Source: Onchocerca volvulus (lineage: Eukaryota; Nematoda; Chromadorea; Rhabditida; Onchocercidae). Taken from it: DNA of 64,000 nucleotides. Under the pieces are notes generated by a model. It made no database searches. It was not told the DNA's origin and saw only the letters and a list, made by a program, of their open reading frames with translations. A program made the position numbers and the translations under genes. The stretch covers positions 15,577,097-15,641,096 of the forward strand of contig HG738140.1 of the NCBI GenBank assembly GCA_000499405.2, in the 5' to 3' direction. Of the stretch, positions 23,644 through 34,607 are shown in pieces (position 1 is the first letter of the stretch; each line of letters opens with the position of its first letter).

Positions 23644-24960
23644 ATGATAAAAGTTGTAATTGTCATACTGTCAATGGTTAAAGTATATGATAAGCGAGAG
23701 GATACTGTAATATTTTATGAGATTTATTCGATAAATTGTCCAATTTCAGGATTAAATAGAGCAGCTAGTTGCATTCCTCTTTCACCGATAATCAACCGAG
23801 CCGATCAAGAAAGCATTGATGAGTGTACATGCAATCAGAGGTCGCTCAGTTTTTGAAATCAGAATATAACGGCTCGTGCATTATTACGATAACTTGAGAA
23901 GATAATAATAATTTTCACAATTTGATATGCTTATTTTGAACAATAAAACATCATATTGTTCAGCAAATTGATGCTGATCAAGCAAACATGCAAGCATGCT
24001 ACGATGCAATTTTTTTTTTTTTTTTTTTTTTTGGATGTCGAAAATTTAAATTGTACTCATTGCATATGCTAAAACCAGTGTTGTGTAATAATTTTTCCAT
24101 CGTTTAACGTTTTTTAAAGAAGAATTAAAAATATCTTCGTTTTGTACCTTTAATAATTATTTCATTGAAAAATCTTTCAGTTATTGTAATAAAAATTATT
24201 TCGTTAAATTTGGAAATTATCAAAACAAAACAATATTTGTGTTTGAGTTAACAAATTAAGGACTGAATTTGATACTTATGATTGTAAAAAAGTAAATTAC
24301 AAGATCACTGCGAAGAATTTTCACACAACACATACTGCATAACCAATAATATGGTCTTGTTGCAAACTGATCAAGTAGTTAGCAATGAATTACTCTTTGG
24401 CATGCTGATCCGCTGCTTGCTGCATTTCATCTTGCTTGTGAAAATGGAAAACTACAGATTTTTCAAAATTATTCAACACTTTAATTACAGATAGCTGTAT
24501 TGATTTATGCAACAGCGTAATGACATTTGCGATCAAAATTGCTAGCGATTTGGACTACAAAAAAAGTCCACGTACGTAAAGTCGAATCAAATTTAGCTGG
24601 TTGCGAATTACCTTTTCCATGTAACCAACTAGCTCTTAAGGCTTACATCATCAAATGTTGAGGATATCAAAAATTGAAGTCAATTTCTTATCAGCAACAC
24701 CATTTGATAACTTTATTTCTGCACATGCCATATAGCAAAACCTAATTTGTATTTGTGAAATACTTTTGCTGACTTATTGCATTTGTCTGTGTAACTATGC
24801 CAAAAATCAGTCAACTCAGAGAATATGTTACTTAATAAATTACTTATACCGATTTAGCATAGATGTACACCTGTAATGTTGGATCTGGTATGGATGTGCA
24901 ACTTAAGATTGAAACATTTTATCTCCAACAACTACTCTCCCAATCTCTCTTTTTGTCTCA
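23644..24960 (+). pseudogene. Second TRPC-channel-like pseudogene fragment (plus strand)
   Basis: This is the paralogue of 2.3-4.6 kb, in inverted orientation and without the LTR. The first block (23644-23856) reads VYDKREDTVIFYEIYSINCP..., ending IINRADQESIDECTC. The second starts at 24345 (NNMVLLQTDQVVSNELLF) and, after a frameshift near 24400, continues at 24401 as HADPLLAAFHLACENGKL, the TRPC-like DP..AAF.LA motif. A third block (about 24570-24960) aligns with 2660-2330 and is full of stops. The 23-base T tract near 24010 lies between blocks. No pore segments are present. Both copies come from one ancestral fragment; this one has lost its reading frame in places different from the other. 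Confidence 0.5.
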
Positions 24961-26249
24961 GAGATAACTTTATCAATTTGAGATGACTTTTTTTAAAACA
25001 ATTCCATAGCAGTTTTCAAAGTTCAATTTTTGATTTCTGATTCAATGTAATTGATGAAATACACCATCTTCGGTTATGCCATCGATGAAAGAGAAAAGAA
25101 AGTGAACAATATAGAAAATAAAACTCAGCGAATTTTTTTTCATTTCAGATGCAGAACAAATGAATAATTAAAAATAGATGCAAGGAATTTTCGCATCGAT
25201 TAAAAAAAAATTTTTTTTTTCGTTTTGATTAATCGCAAGATTTTTTCGATTTATTCAAACAAAAGTATTCCAATTTTTTTCGGTTTTTCTTTTCATGTAT
25301 TTTCTGTTGGCAAATTGTTTTTTTCTTTTTAACTAAAGAGTTGTGAAATATTTATTTATATAATAAAACCTATGGGCAAAAAAAAAAAAAATTAAAAAAC
25401 ATGACATGATAAAGCAAAAAGAAAAGCTCTATCATTATAATCAACAATGTAATTAATGAAACGAAAAGGAAAATTCATTTCATCTTTATTATCAAATCTA
25501 TTTTACTCAAAAATTTCGTGAGAAATTCAATATTTTTGATTATATTCATCAAAAAATCTGGATTTCCAGCTAAGAAATAGATTTTATCGGCTGCTTGATT
25601 TATTTCGATTCATATTTCAAAAACGATGATTACCATGAAAATATTTTAAAAATATCCGTACTGAGAAAATTGCAGAATTCTTAGTTTTCCCAAAATACAT
25701 AGATAATTCGGATTTTCAAAAAATACAAAAAACTTACATTAAAAAATGAAAATTTAATAATGAAAAGTTCTTGCACAAATTCGCAATGATCTACCATATT
25801 TTAAAAAAAAAATTGAAAACAAGAAAACAATTTTTAAAAGTGTACAACTATGAGATATTAGAACGTGAAATCTTTAATAATGCAAATTTTTAATTCTCAA
25901 ATTTCAAAAATCCAACATCAAAAATCAATAGTAGTATAGGATAAAATGCATAGAATTCATTCAATTCGAATTTAATTACTTGCTTAAAAACAAGCCATCG
26001 ACTAATGTTGAGTTCGTTTTTATTTTTTTTTTATTTTTTTTGATATCACTATGATGCCTTTTAATTCTACCAAAATTCACATTCAAATTTACTCATTTGA
26101 AATTTCGTGCAATTAAAAAGTGAGAATTTTAAAGGCAATGCAAATTTTTGGTCAAACAAAATTGCACAAACCCAATCACTCAATGAATTCAGTTGTATTA
26201 ATGTTAATAGTAGGAGCAGTTACGTATGTAACTGCCATAATGAATTATA
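24961..26249. other. AT-rich interval, no gene seen
   Basis: Homopolymer-rich sequence with no exon-like block. At its end GCAGTTAC-GTAT-GTAACTGC (about 26217-26236) forms a perfect 8-bp hairpin just before the satellite-like monomer. Confidence 0.4.
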
Positions 26250-26460
26250 ATTTCAAATGAATCTCTGTAAATGTGAGTTGTAAAATGCATGTCACGTCAT
26301 GCTAAGTCAGAAGAAATCTGTTATGACCCTTGTGCTACCCAAAAATTTTCATTGATAGGGAATTGAAAAGTCGTTATTTCTTCAGAATATGTTTTAGATT
26401 TTTATCTTTTCCAATGAATCTTTGCAAATATGATGTGTAGAAGCAGCCTTAGCATGGCAT
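26250..26460 (+). repeat. Isolated ancestral-type satellite monomer
   Basis: One diverged copy of the monomer amplified at 53.5-64 kb: ATGAATCTCTGTAAATGTGA, then CACGTCATGC..AGTCAG, CTGTTATGACCCTTGTGCTA, GAAAAGTCGTTATTTCTT and CTTTTCCAATGAATCT. It has only one copy of the 41-bp CCAAGTCAGCAGA..TGCTACC block, so it is of the shorter 161-bp type. Confidence 0.8.
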
Positions 26461-27719
26461 CATCTACTTTTGATCATCTACATTTTACATCTCTCATCTC
26501 TTCGTAATAGATCAGTTACAAAGTTTATTGTTTTTAAATTATTCCCACTTAGAAACAGCTGCTTTATCATTTCGTACTGTTTCGGTCTCTGCAACTTTTG
26601 TTGCTTTAGTTTCTGTTGCTTAACTTTCAGCCCAGTATGATAGTATATTTAGCACTTCTTACGTATGTAACATGCTACATAACATGATGGTTATTAGAAC
26701 ATCTATTACAGTAATACTTGAAATATGTTTTATAGTGTGGTGGTGCTTGAGGAACTTAGGAATACAGTAATCATCGCTTGTAGGACAAAATTTTTGTGTG
26801 TTTATGAAGTCTTATTTTATGATATGCCTGTTATCAAATTTATCAGATGTGTATCACGGCTTACAATCTGCGAAATAAGGTTCATTTATTATGAGAATAG
26901 ACATTTTCTAGCTAAAAATTGAATGACAAGTTATGAAGATCCTTTTTAAAATAACTATTAGATGATTAAAAGGCAAAATGATCAATTATTTTATAATAAA
27001 GAGATAAAAATTGGCATATCTTGAATCTTGAATTTACAATGCATTTCATAATATGACAATAACAGTGATACAGTTAGATAATTATGATTATCAACTTGCT
27101 TCTGTGTTTATGCTGTATATATATAAGGGATCTATTACACAAATACTAGAGTTCAGAGGTTTAGCAACGATTAAAAGATGAAAAATTTTCAAAAGAGGAC
27201 TATAAATATAGTTGAATTAGTTGTGTTATCAGGTAGTATGAAACAACTATGTGGGTAAGAAAAAGTTCTTGCTTATGAACTTTCGTGTTAAGTAAAGTGC
27301 GTAGTTTACAGAATGCCCCATGTTCTCTCAGAAAGACGGCACACAGGAGGCTAACCATGTAAGTTCGAGATTTGATGTATTGGAAATAGAAGACTTAACA
27401 ATATAAAAGGATTATCGTGTTATGCACTTTTTCTTCCTACTTTTCTCCATAATCTCAGCATTATATTCACACTGCCGAAGTTATGGAAGGAGAGAGAGAC
27501 GAAAACTTCGATTACTGTAATATCTGTTAGTGCTCACTTGGTATTGGATTCCTAAGTAGTATTTTTTGTTATCCATCTACTGTCAGAACAACTGAAAATC
27601 AAATTTGAACTTTTCCTTAAAAATCAAATAAGAAGTAACATTTCTCCAGATCATACATTTTTTTTTTTGATTTCGGAAATTAATTTATATAAAATAGAAA
27701 CATTTCGACATTTTGCTAA
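26461..27719. other. Interval with weak exon-like pieces
   Basis: A 27-bp exon-like piece at 27332-27358 reads KDGTQEANH between TTCTCTCAG and the consensus donor GTAAGT. A 65-codon frame at 26725-26922 has no recognised motif. Nothing joins them into a gene. Confidence 0.3.
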
Positions 27720-28060
27720 CAAAGTGTTAGCGGCAACTTGCTAACAAAGGGTTAGCGGCATCTTGCTAACAAAGGCGCATATATAAGCATCTACAACCAT
27801 TTTCTATTTCATTTTTAAATTTATATACTCACGACAGGACGTTTATTCTATTTAGTATTCCGATTTTTTTTACCATTAATTTGTGTTATGTTTTATAGAT
27901 AACGTTTGTAATATTCATGCCATAATGTTGCAATGTTTGTAAGATTCGCGTTTTGTATTATCAAGTTTTTCTTATAATAAAGGTTTAATTACCCAAGTTT
28001 GAGGTTCTACGCTCTACAACACAAATTATCCGACATCTACATCTCACTCTCACTGGATGG
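27720..28060 (+). mobile_element. Diverged LTR-like fragment with a perfect SL1 (copy 3)
   Basis: It shares with copies 1 and 2 the GCTAACAAAGGCGCAT block and the ATAATAAA lead into SL1 at 27982-28003, which matches the 22-nt leader exactly and is followed by GTTCTACG. Within it, TGCTAACAAAGNGTTAGCGG repeats about 2.5 times (27716-27777). Ends and target-site duplication could not be placed, so limits are approximate. Confidence 0.6.
27982..28003 (+). other. Perfect SL1 22-mer (copy 3)
   Basis: An exact match to the nematode SL1 leader (GGTTTAATTACC...TTTGAG) followed by GT, the layout of an SL RNA exon and donor. The downstream sequence differs from copies 1 and 2, with TTCGTTTTGATC as the closest Sm-site-like stretch. 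Confidence 0.9.
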
Positions 28061-28367
28061 AATTCGTTTTGATCTATTTGTATGCAATAAGGTAGTACTT
28101 GCAAGTTTGGAAATTGTGTGTAGAAATATAGTATTAATGGAGTACGGTAGGAGTGTAGTTGAGTAGAATATTCTGTTATAAGGAAGGATGGCTTTTGGTT
28201 GATATATTAGTTATTTCAAATCACTGAATAACAGTACTTTTTCGATTTCCAGTATATATTTTTGCTCTTTCTTTACAATGATACTTGAATTAGTTCTCTA
28301 TAATGATTCAAATTGGCATTAAATATTCGAATACTGTATGAAGCGAATTTTATTTTTGAAATTGCAG

Positions 28368-28745
28368 GCCAGTAATGGCATTTTTATATTATGCGATGAA
28401 AGGCGAATGCGAGTGTAGGCCAACATTGTCAACGCTGGCAGATTTGTTAAAGTTTCTGCGAGACTACCTACAATACTTCAACACACGGACCACTTACATG
28501 CGGAAAGTGTAGTTTTTTTTTCTTTCATTTATTTGAAAGAAAGTTGAAGTGTCACAATGTGATTTCTTTTAATGGTTACACTTATTTGCAATTGTAAATG
28601 AGAAAATGATGCATGATCTTGAGCTAAATTTTTCTGTATAATAGTCATTTGATAGCCAACCACAGTGCCCGTTAACACGGAAAAACAGTCGCTGAAGCCT
28701 ACGTCAGCCCATTTCATCAAAATATTCCTCCAATCTGTTGAGTAG
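28368..28745 (+). CDS. Small hypothetical protein, two exons, partial
   Basis: Exon 1 (from 28368, after GAAATTGCAG) reads PVMAFLYYAMKGECECRPTL followed by STLADLLKFLRDYLQYFNTR and TTYMRK, then GTGTAG. That is either a donor or valine plus the stop TAG at 28510-28512. A phase-compatible block at 28656-28745, after TTTGATAG, reads PTTVPVNTEKQSLKPTSAHF then IKIFLQSVE and a stop. The N-terminal exon or exons were not found. The opposite strand of the second block is also open for 105 codons, so strand choice rests on the neighbouring exon and splice sites. No family recognised. Confidence 0.4.
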
Positions 28746-29036
28746 TCGACAATTTTGTAAGTTTGATGTAGCATTGATTTTATAAGACAGATAAAAGTGC
28801 ATTGAGGTATTATGGAATTTCGAATATTGATTACTGGGTTGAACATTTAAAAGAGTAATAAAGATAAGGGACTCGTAGAGAAGCTATGTTCAGGAGTTAA
28901 TTCATTCTATAGGAAGTGGTTCATATTGCTGAATTTGGACGTTAGCATTCAGTTAATTTTACAGAATTGGAGTTTCTGGCAGCAGAAGCAAAAATGAGCG
29001 ATCGACATTAATGAGGAATTTGTTAAAATTTTTTCT

Positions 29037-29490
29037 TCCTTCATTTTTTTTAAGTGTTTTTCTTTCTTAATTTTTATAATTGCTTTATTAATGAAAATTA
29101 AGAAAACAAAAAAAAGACAAAAAATTATAAAATATGAAAAAAAGGAAAAAATAAAAATGAATAAAAAGCAAAAAATAAAACATGAAGGAAAAAACCAAAA
29201 AAAGTAGAAAAAAATCGAAAAGATAAAAAAAGAACGAAAATAATCAGAAAAAAGTAAAGAAAGTAAAATAAAAAAGAAAAAACTTAAAAAACGAAAAAAT
29301 AAAAATATAAAAAAATTAAAACAAAAAAATGGGAAATCTAAGGTCAATTAATTTCGTTTGCTTATTGGAGCATTTGAGCTTTGGAGCTGTGGAAATTAAA
29401 GATACATGAGATTTGAAACTAGTTTTCATAATTTCAGCTAAAAAAAATAGAAGTCAGATTGAGTATTAATTTTGCTGTATTAAGCAGTTA
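29037..29490. repeat. Purine-rich direct repeat, copy 1
   Basis: A long A/G-rich stretch on the plus strand (29095-29330). It is followed by TCAATTAATTTCGTTTGCTT, CATTTGAGCTTTGGAG and GTGGAAATTAAAG, and recurs in the same order at 30445-30815. Hydrophobic F/S-rich frames on the minus strand of both copies are composition artefacts. Confidence 0.65.
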
Positions 29491-29632
29491 TATGTTGTAG
29501 TTTGATTTATGATTGGTTAAAAAGTAATCGACATTTTCGGTCAGAATAACATTTCTTCATTAATAGTTCATACCTCCAAAATCCACGGGTAACCTTCTGC
29601 ATACTAGCATTACCACTCAAGATTAACTCAGA

Positions 29633-30116
29633 ATGCCTCGTCGGGCAACAGATCTTTTTAGTACAGTGCTCGAAGAAGTGCTCGAAATTCGAGCAAGCGA
29701 AAAAAAAAACGTGGTCTCTTATTGGTCTAAAATTTGTCCCAGTTACATGAACAAAATGCGAGAAATGTAATCTTCGGGATACTTTAACCATTTTATCTAA
29801 TTTAGTCCATCTGTTTTGTCCACCAATTTCAATGACTTATTTTGAAGTGCGAATATATGTTATTTATTTCAGAGTGTATTCTTCATTAACAGTTCTTCAT
29901 GACTTTTAAGATAATTAATATGATGAATCTGTGAAGCTCGCCGGATCAGACACCTCATTAGAAATTATCTTAGAAAACGTTTGTAAAATTCTTATCAAAA
30001 TTTCTTTCGGTATTCGAATTGGAGATTGTACCTAATCGAGAAGATTGCTCCTTTGATAGCATCGAAATCTATGACACCTATGTATATGATGATGACCACA
30101 TAGAATTACATGGAAA
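29633..30116 (+). CDS. CUB-domain-like gene fragment
   Basis: A short exon (29633-29770, ATG just after AACTCAG) reads MPRRATDLFSTVLEEVLEIR and ...SYWSKICPSYMNKMREM to a stop, or to donor GTAATC inside the last codons. A second exon (29974-30116, after TTATCTTAG, ending before GTATGT) reads FLSVFELEIVPNREDCSFDS followed by IEIYDTYVYDDDHIELHGK. F.L.IV.....C..D.IEIYD.........L.G is the second half of a CUB domain, an extracellular disulphide-bonded module. The two exons are neighbours, but their phases do not obviously join. The rest of the CUB domain, including its first cysteine pair, was not found. The gene is partial or decayed. Confidence 0.5.
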
Positions 30117-30444
30117 GTATGTAAAAACTTAAACAGTGATCAAGAATTAATTTAGCTATCACAAACAAGGTTACTGTTTATAAAATAACCATATTTATTT
30201 GGAATTTAATGCAGGTTTCGAAATTCTTTTAGCTAGAAAAGAAAAAGTTAGTTTTGTCCATTTTAAGCTCCAAGTTTTCACCGTTTTTGTAAATTTTTGA
30301 CTTTTTGATCTTTTTTTTCTTTTTGTTTCCTTGCAGTTGTTTGTTTTTCTAGTTTTACTTTTCTCCTATGATAGATTTGAAACTAACTTTCTTCTCATTT
30401 TACTTTACATTTTTGACAAATTGTTTATTATTGATTTAAAATCT

Positions 30445-30815
30445 TTTGCTATTTTTTTTAATTTTAACTCCTATTCTTTTGATTAGAAAAGGTTTAAAAG
30501 ATAAAAAAGAAAAATACAGAAAAACAAAAGAAGTAAAAAGGGGAAAATTATAAAAAATATAGAGGAAAATAAAAAGGGAAAAGAATGAAAAGCCGGAAAA
30601 AATGAAAATTAGGAGAACTAAAAAATAAAACAAAAAAAGCAAAAAAGAAGTTAAAAAAATACAAGACGATAAAATGAAAAGATTTAATGTCAACTAATTT
30701 TGTTTGCTTTTGAATCATTTGAGCTTTGGAGGTGTGAAAATTAGGGATATGTAGGATTTAGAAATTAGTCTTCAGCATAATGCCAACTAAAAAAGTAAAT
30801 GCCAGATTAAATCAA
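30445..30815. repeat. Purine-rich direct repeat, copy 2
   Basis: The diverged second copy of 29037-29490, separated from it by the CUB-like exon. It has the same order: T-rich lead, A/G-rich core, then TCAACTAATTTTGTTTGCTT and CATTTGAGCTTTGGAGGTGT. This indicates a local direct duplication. Confidence 0.65.
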
Positions 30816-31202
30816 TGTTGATTCAAATCCAAAACGGAAATAATGCTTATTCCTTTTTTTTTCTTTTTTTTTTTACATTTCCACTCTTTTCTCTTGTTTC
30901 AATTACTGATAAATTCTTTTTTTTTTTTGAAAAGCAAAAAATTTCGATGATTTTTTTAACTACTTTTATACCACTGCATTCTTAATAGTTAAACCAAATT
31001 TCAAGTTTTTAAATAAAATTGTTAACTATATATATTTTTGCCATTTAAAAGCTGTATTGTTCAGAAGTTGCTTTAAAAAAGCTTCCTGTAATGCTTGCAC
31101 AATGCACAATGCGAATTCTCGAACGGATGCAAAATTTATTTGAATTAGCTTTTCCTGTAAATTCACACACTGTCGTAATTTTCTTTCGATAAAGAAAGGA
31201 TA
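30816..31202. other. AT-rich spacer
   Basis: T-rich tracts around 30850-30930, no gene or repeat recognised. Confidence 0.35.
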
Positions 31203-31760
31203 ACTTTTAATTTGAAGCTTGACAGTTAATGACTTACGTTTGTGGTCGTGAGTACTTTTGCTGCGTGACCAGTAGAATTTTTTTGAGCTTCTTGCTCAAT
31301 AGGTCAGCATATAGAAGAAACAACCAGTTNAGTAATGATGAAAAAGGGAGGTAGAATATCAAGGGAAATAAAAATACATGAGTTGGACATAAAAAAACCG
31401 CTCCCAACATATTGGATAAGTGCCAGAACAGCAACAGAACAGTAACAAACCGTTATGAAATACAACCGTCTTGTCCAATTGGGAATAAGTAGGTTTTTTA
31501 CAGAGTTACATTAAAAAAGCACAATATTAACTGCGTAAATCTCAAAAACAACAATTAAAATTTACAAAAATGACTAAATTAAGAAATTGATATTTCCGAT
31601 ACGCACATGCATTTTTTGTTTGGCATAAATGGATGCATTTTAATAGCGAATGAATAAATTTCTGTACTAAGATCAAGCTTATTAGGACAGTCTTGATAAT
31701 CAATAACTCTTGCTTAATGTTTTAAAATACAATTAAACTAATTCGAAGATAACATCAATC

Positions 31761-32104
31761 ATGAGACCGATTTGTCTGGTCTATATTGATGATCAATTTA
31801 GTCGACTAATGCTTTTTCAATTTACAAAGCCCTACTTTGTATATCGCATGCAAATGCACTCAATATATTTTCAGCTCCATACAAATTATAATAGATAAGC
31901 TGCGAATTTCAGGTACCAATCCTGGGACCTAGCGCAATTGAAATAGCAATGCATGTTCTTGTATTTCACCTCATTCAGACCATATAGCCACTTCCGTTGA
32001 CATACCTATTTAAATGATAGAAAAGGGCACCTCTATTAGAACAGAGTGCCTTGATGGATCATGAGGATGCACATTTGTTGGCGCGTTATCTACACTCGAC
32101 ATAT
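31761..32104 (+). other. Coding-like islands in the tandem unit (repeated +1,566, +3,240 and +4,914)
   Basis: Three plus-strand islands occur. ATG at 31761 opens MRPICLVYIDDQFSRLMLFQ followed by FTKPYFVYRMQMHS. After the acceptor GAATTTCAG, 31913-31987 reads VPILGPSAIEIAMHVLVFHL then IQTI and a stop. Then about 32020-32104 reads RAPLLEQSALMDHEDAHLLA followed by RYLHSTYALLR and GT. In the last unit the third island has CAC-TAG and so contains a stop. They could be fragments of a host gene copied within the unit. No family recognised, and no phase-consistent joining was established. Confidence 0.35.
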
Positions 32105-32911
32105 GCATTGTTAAGAGTTACAAGCTATTTAAGAACAAAGAAATGACTGAACAAAGAAATGAAAAAGAAGTTAGGAATTGGTTTTCTCGAAATATAATAT
32201 AAAGGTATTTTAACAATTTTAAATTGATTTAATCTATCATTATCTAAGCAGTCTTTTGAAAATATTTTTTCTTGCACACAGTATGACATTCTTGCCATGA
32301 ATCCCTGTGGTAATTCACATGCACTCCATTTAACTTTATTAATTCATATCTTTATTAACTTAGCAAGCAATATTCTTTACGTATTTGTTAATTATAAATC
32401 ATATTTATTTTCAGTAAATGAATCGCTTGATGTAAACATGAACATTAGGGCAGTGAATTGTTTCATGGTCCAATAACAAATGCTACCTATTTGGAAATCA
32501 TGGAGAATCGGAAAAAACATAAATATATCGAATCTGAACTCGAACATATGATATTTACTGAAATTATTTCATTCGGGCTTTATTAGTGTCTATTTATTAT
32601 AGTTATGAACAAATAAAATACGATCTAGGTATTAGATTAGTTACTCGTATTCCGTTACATATTTGACTTTGACATTATTAATAATTATTCATTATGACGA
32701 TGTATTTCTTTTCCTGAACAGATTAACATCATTTTTTGGATAACTATTTACTTACCCGTCTTTGTTTCACTTTTAATTTGAACCTTGACAGTTAATGACT
32801 TACGTTTGTGGTCGTGAGTACTTTTGCTGCGTGACCAGTAGAATTTTTTTGAGCTTCTTGCTCAATAGGTCAGCATATAGAAGAAACAACCAGTTTGAAT
32901 TGCGGTTGAGT

Positions 32912-32933
32912 CTCAAACTTGGGTAATTAAACC
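32912..32933 (-). other. Perfect SL1 22-mer, unit copy 2
   Basis: An exact SL1 match on the minus strand, preceded by TTTTTATAATATA (TATA-like) and followed by ACTCAACCGC rather than GT. The same match is present in the next two units; the first unit lacks it because of the gap at 31330. Confidence 0.9.
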
Positions 32934-34585
32934 TATATTATAAAAAGAACTGAATAAGGTGACACGAAATGCGAGTTATAAACCAATAATATCAATATAA
33001 CAAAAGTAATGATGAAAAAGGGAGGTAGAATATCAAGGGAAATAAAAATACATGAGTTGGACATAAAAAAACCGCTCCCAACATATTGGATAAGTGCCAG
33101 AACAGCAACAGAACAGTAACAAACCGTTATGAAATACAACCGTCTTGTCCAATTGGGAATAAGTAGGTTTTTTACAGAGTTACATTAAAAAAGCACAATA
33201 TTAACTGCGTAAATCTCAAAAACAACAATTAAAATTTACAAAAATGACTAAATTAAGAAACTGATATTTCCGATACGCACATGCATTTTTTGTTTGGCAT
33301 AAATGGATGCATTTTAATAGCGAATGAATAAATTTCTGTACTAAGATCAAGCTTATTAGGACAGTCTTGATAATCAATAACTCTTGCTTAATGTTTTAAA
33401 ATACAATTAAACTAATTCGAAGATAACATCAATCATGAGACCGATTTGTCTGGTCTATATTGATGATCAATTTAGTCGACTAATGCTTTTTCAATTTACA
33501 AAGCCCTACTTTGTATATCGCATGCAAATGCACTCAATATATTTTCAGCTCCATACAAATTATAATAGATAAGCTGCGAATTTCAGGTACCAATCCTGGG
33601 ACCTAGCGCAATTGAAATAGCAATGCATGTTCTTGTATTTCACCTCATTCAGACCATATAGCCACTTCCGTTGACATACCTATTTAAATGATAGAAAAGG
33701 GCACCTCTATTAGAACAGAGTGCCTTGATGGATCATGAGGATGCACATTTGTTGGCGCGTTATCTACACTCGACATATGCATTGTTAAGAGTTACAAGCT
33801 ATTTAAGAACAAAGAAATGACTGAACAAAGAAATGAAAAAGAAGTTAGGAATTGGTTTTCTCGAAATATAATATAAAGGTATTTTAACAATTTTAAATTG
33901 ATTTAATCTATCATTATCTAAGCAGTCTTTTGAAAATATTTTTTCTTGCACACAGTATGACATTCTTGCCATGAATCCCTGTGGTAATTCACATGCACTC
34001 CATTTAACTTTATTAATTCATATCTTTATTAACTTAGCAAGCAATATTCTTTACGTATTTGTTAATTATAAATCATATTTATTTTCAGTAAATGAATCGC
34101 TTGATGTAAACATGAACATTAGGGCAGTGAATTGTTTCATGGTCCAATAACAAATGCTACCTATTTGGAAATCATGGAGAATCGGAAAAAACATAAATAT
34201 ATCGAATCTGAACTCGAACATATGATATTTACTGAAATTATTTCATTCGGGCTTTATTAGTGTCTATTTATTATAGTTATGAACAAATAAAATACGATCT
34301 AGGTATTAGATTAGTTACTCGTATTCCGTTACATATTTGACTTTGACATTATTAATAATTATTCATTATGACGATGTATTTCTTTTCCTGAACAGATTAA
34401 CATCATTTTTTGGATAACTATTTACTTACCCGTCTTTGTTTCACTTTTAATTTGAACCTTGACAGTTAATGACTTACGTTTGTGGTCGTGAGTACTTTTG
34501 CTGCGTGACCAGTAGAATTTTTTTGAGCTTCTTGCTCAATAGGTCAGCATATAGAAGAAACAACCAGTTTGAATTGCGGTTGAGT

Positions 34586-34607
34586 CTCAAACTTGGGTAA
34601 TTAAACC
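34586..34607 (-). other. Perfect SL1 22-mer, unit copy 3
   Basis: Identical in sequence and surroundings to the copy 1,674 bp upstream. Confidence 0.9.

Noticed and set aside
28529..28846. 105-codon minus-strand frame
   Set aside because: Overlaps a plus-strand block (28656-28745) whose splice site and phase fit the neighbouring exon at 28368. The minus strand lacks supporting splice sites.
28949..29347. 132-codon F/S/L-rich minus-strand frame (and the similar 30436-30693)
   Set aside because: This is the complement of an A/G-rich low-complexity tract. The hydrophobic protein is a composition artefact.
29507..29791. 94-codon cysteine-containing minus-strand frame
   Set aside because: The plus strand of the same segment has an ATG right after a splice acceptor and a more protein-like sequence (MPRRATDLFSTVLEE...), next to the plus-strand CUB-like exon.
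32933..33139. 68-codon frame repeated three times in the tandem unit (also 34607-34813 and 36281-36487)
   Set aside because: It lies across the LTR-like segment next to SL1, has no recognised domain, and is repeated only because the unit is repeated.
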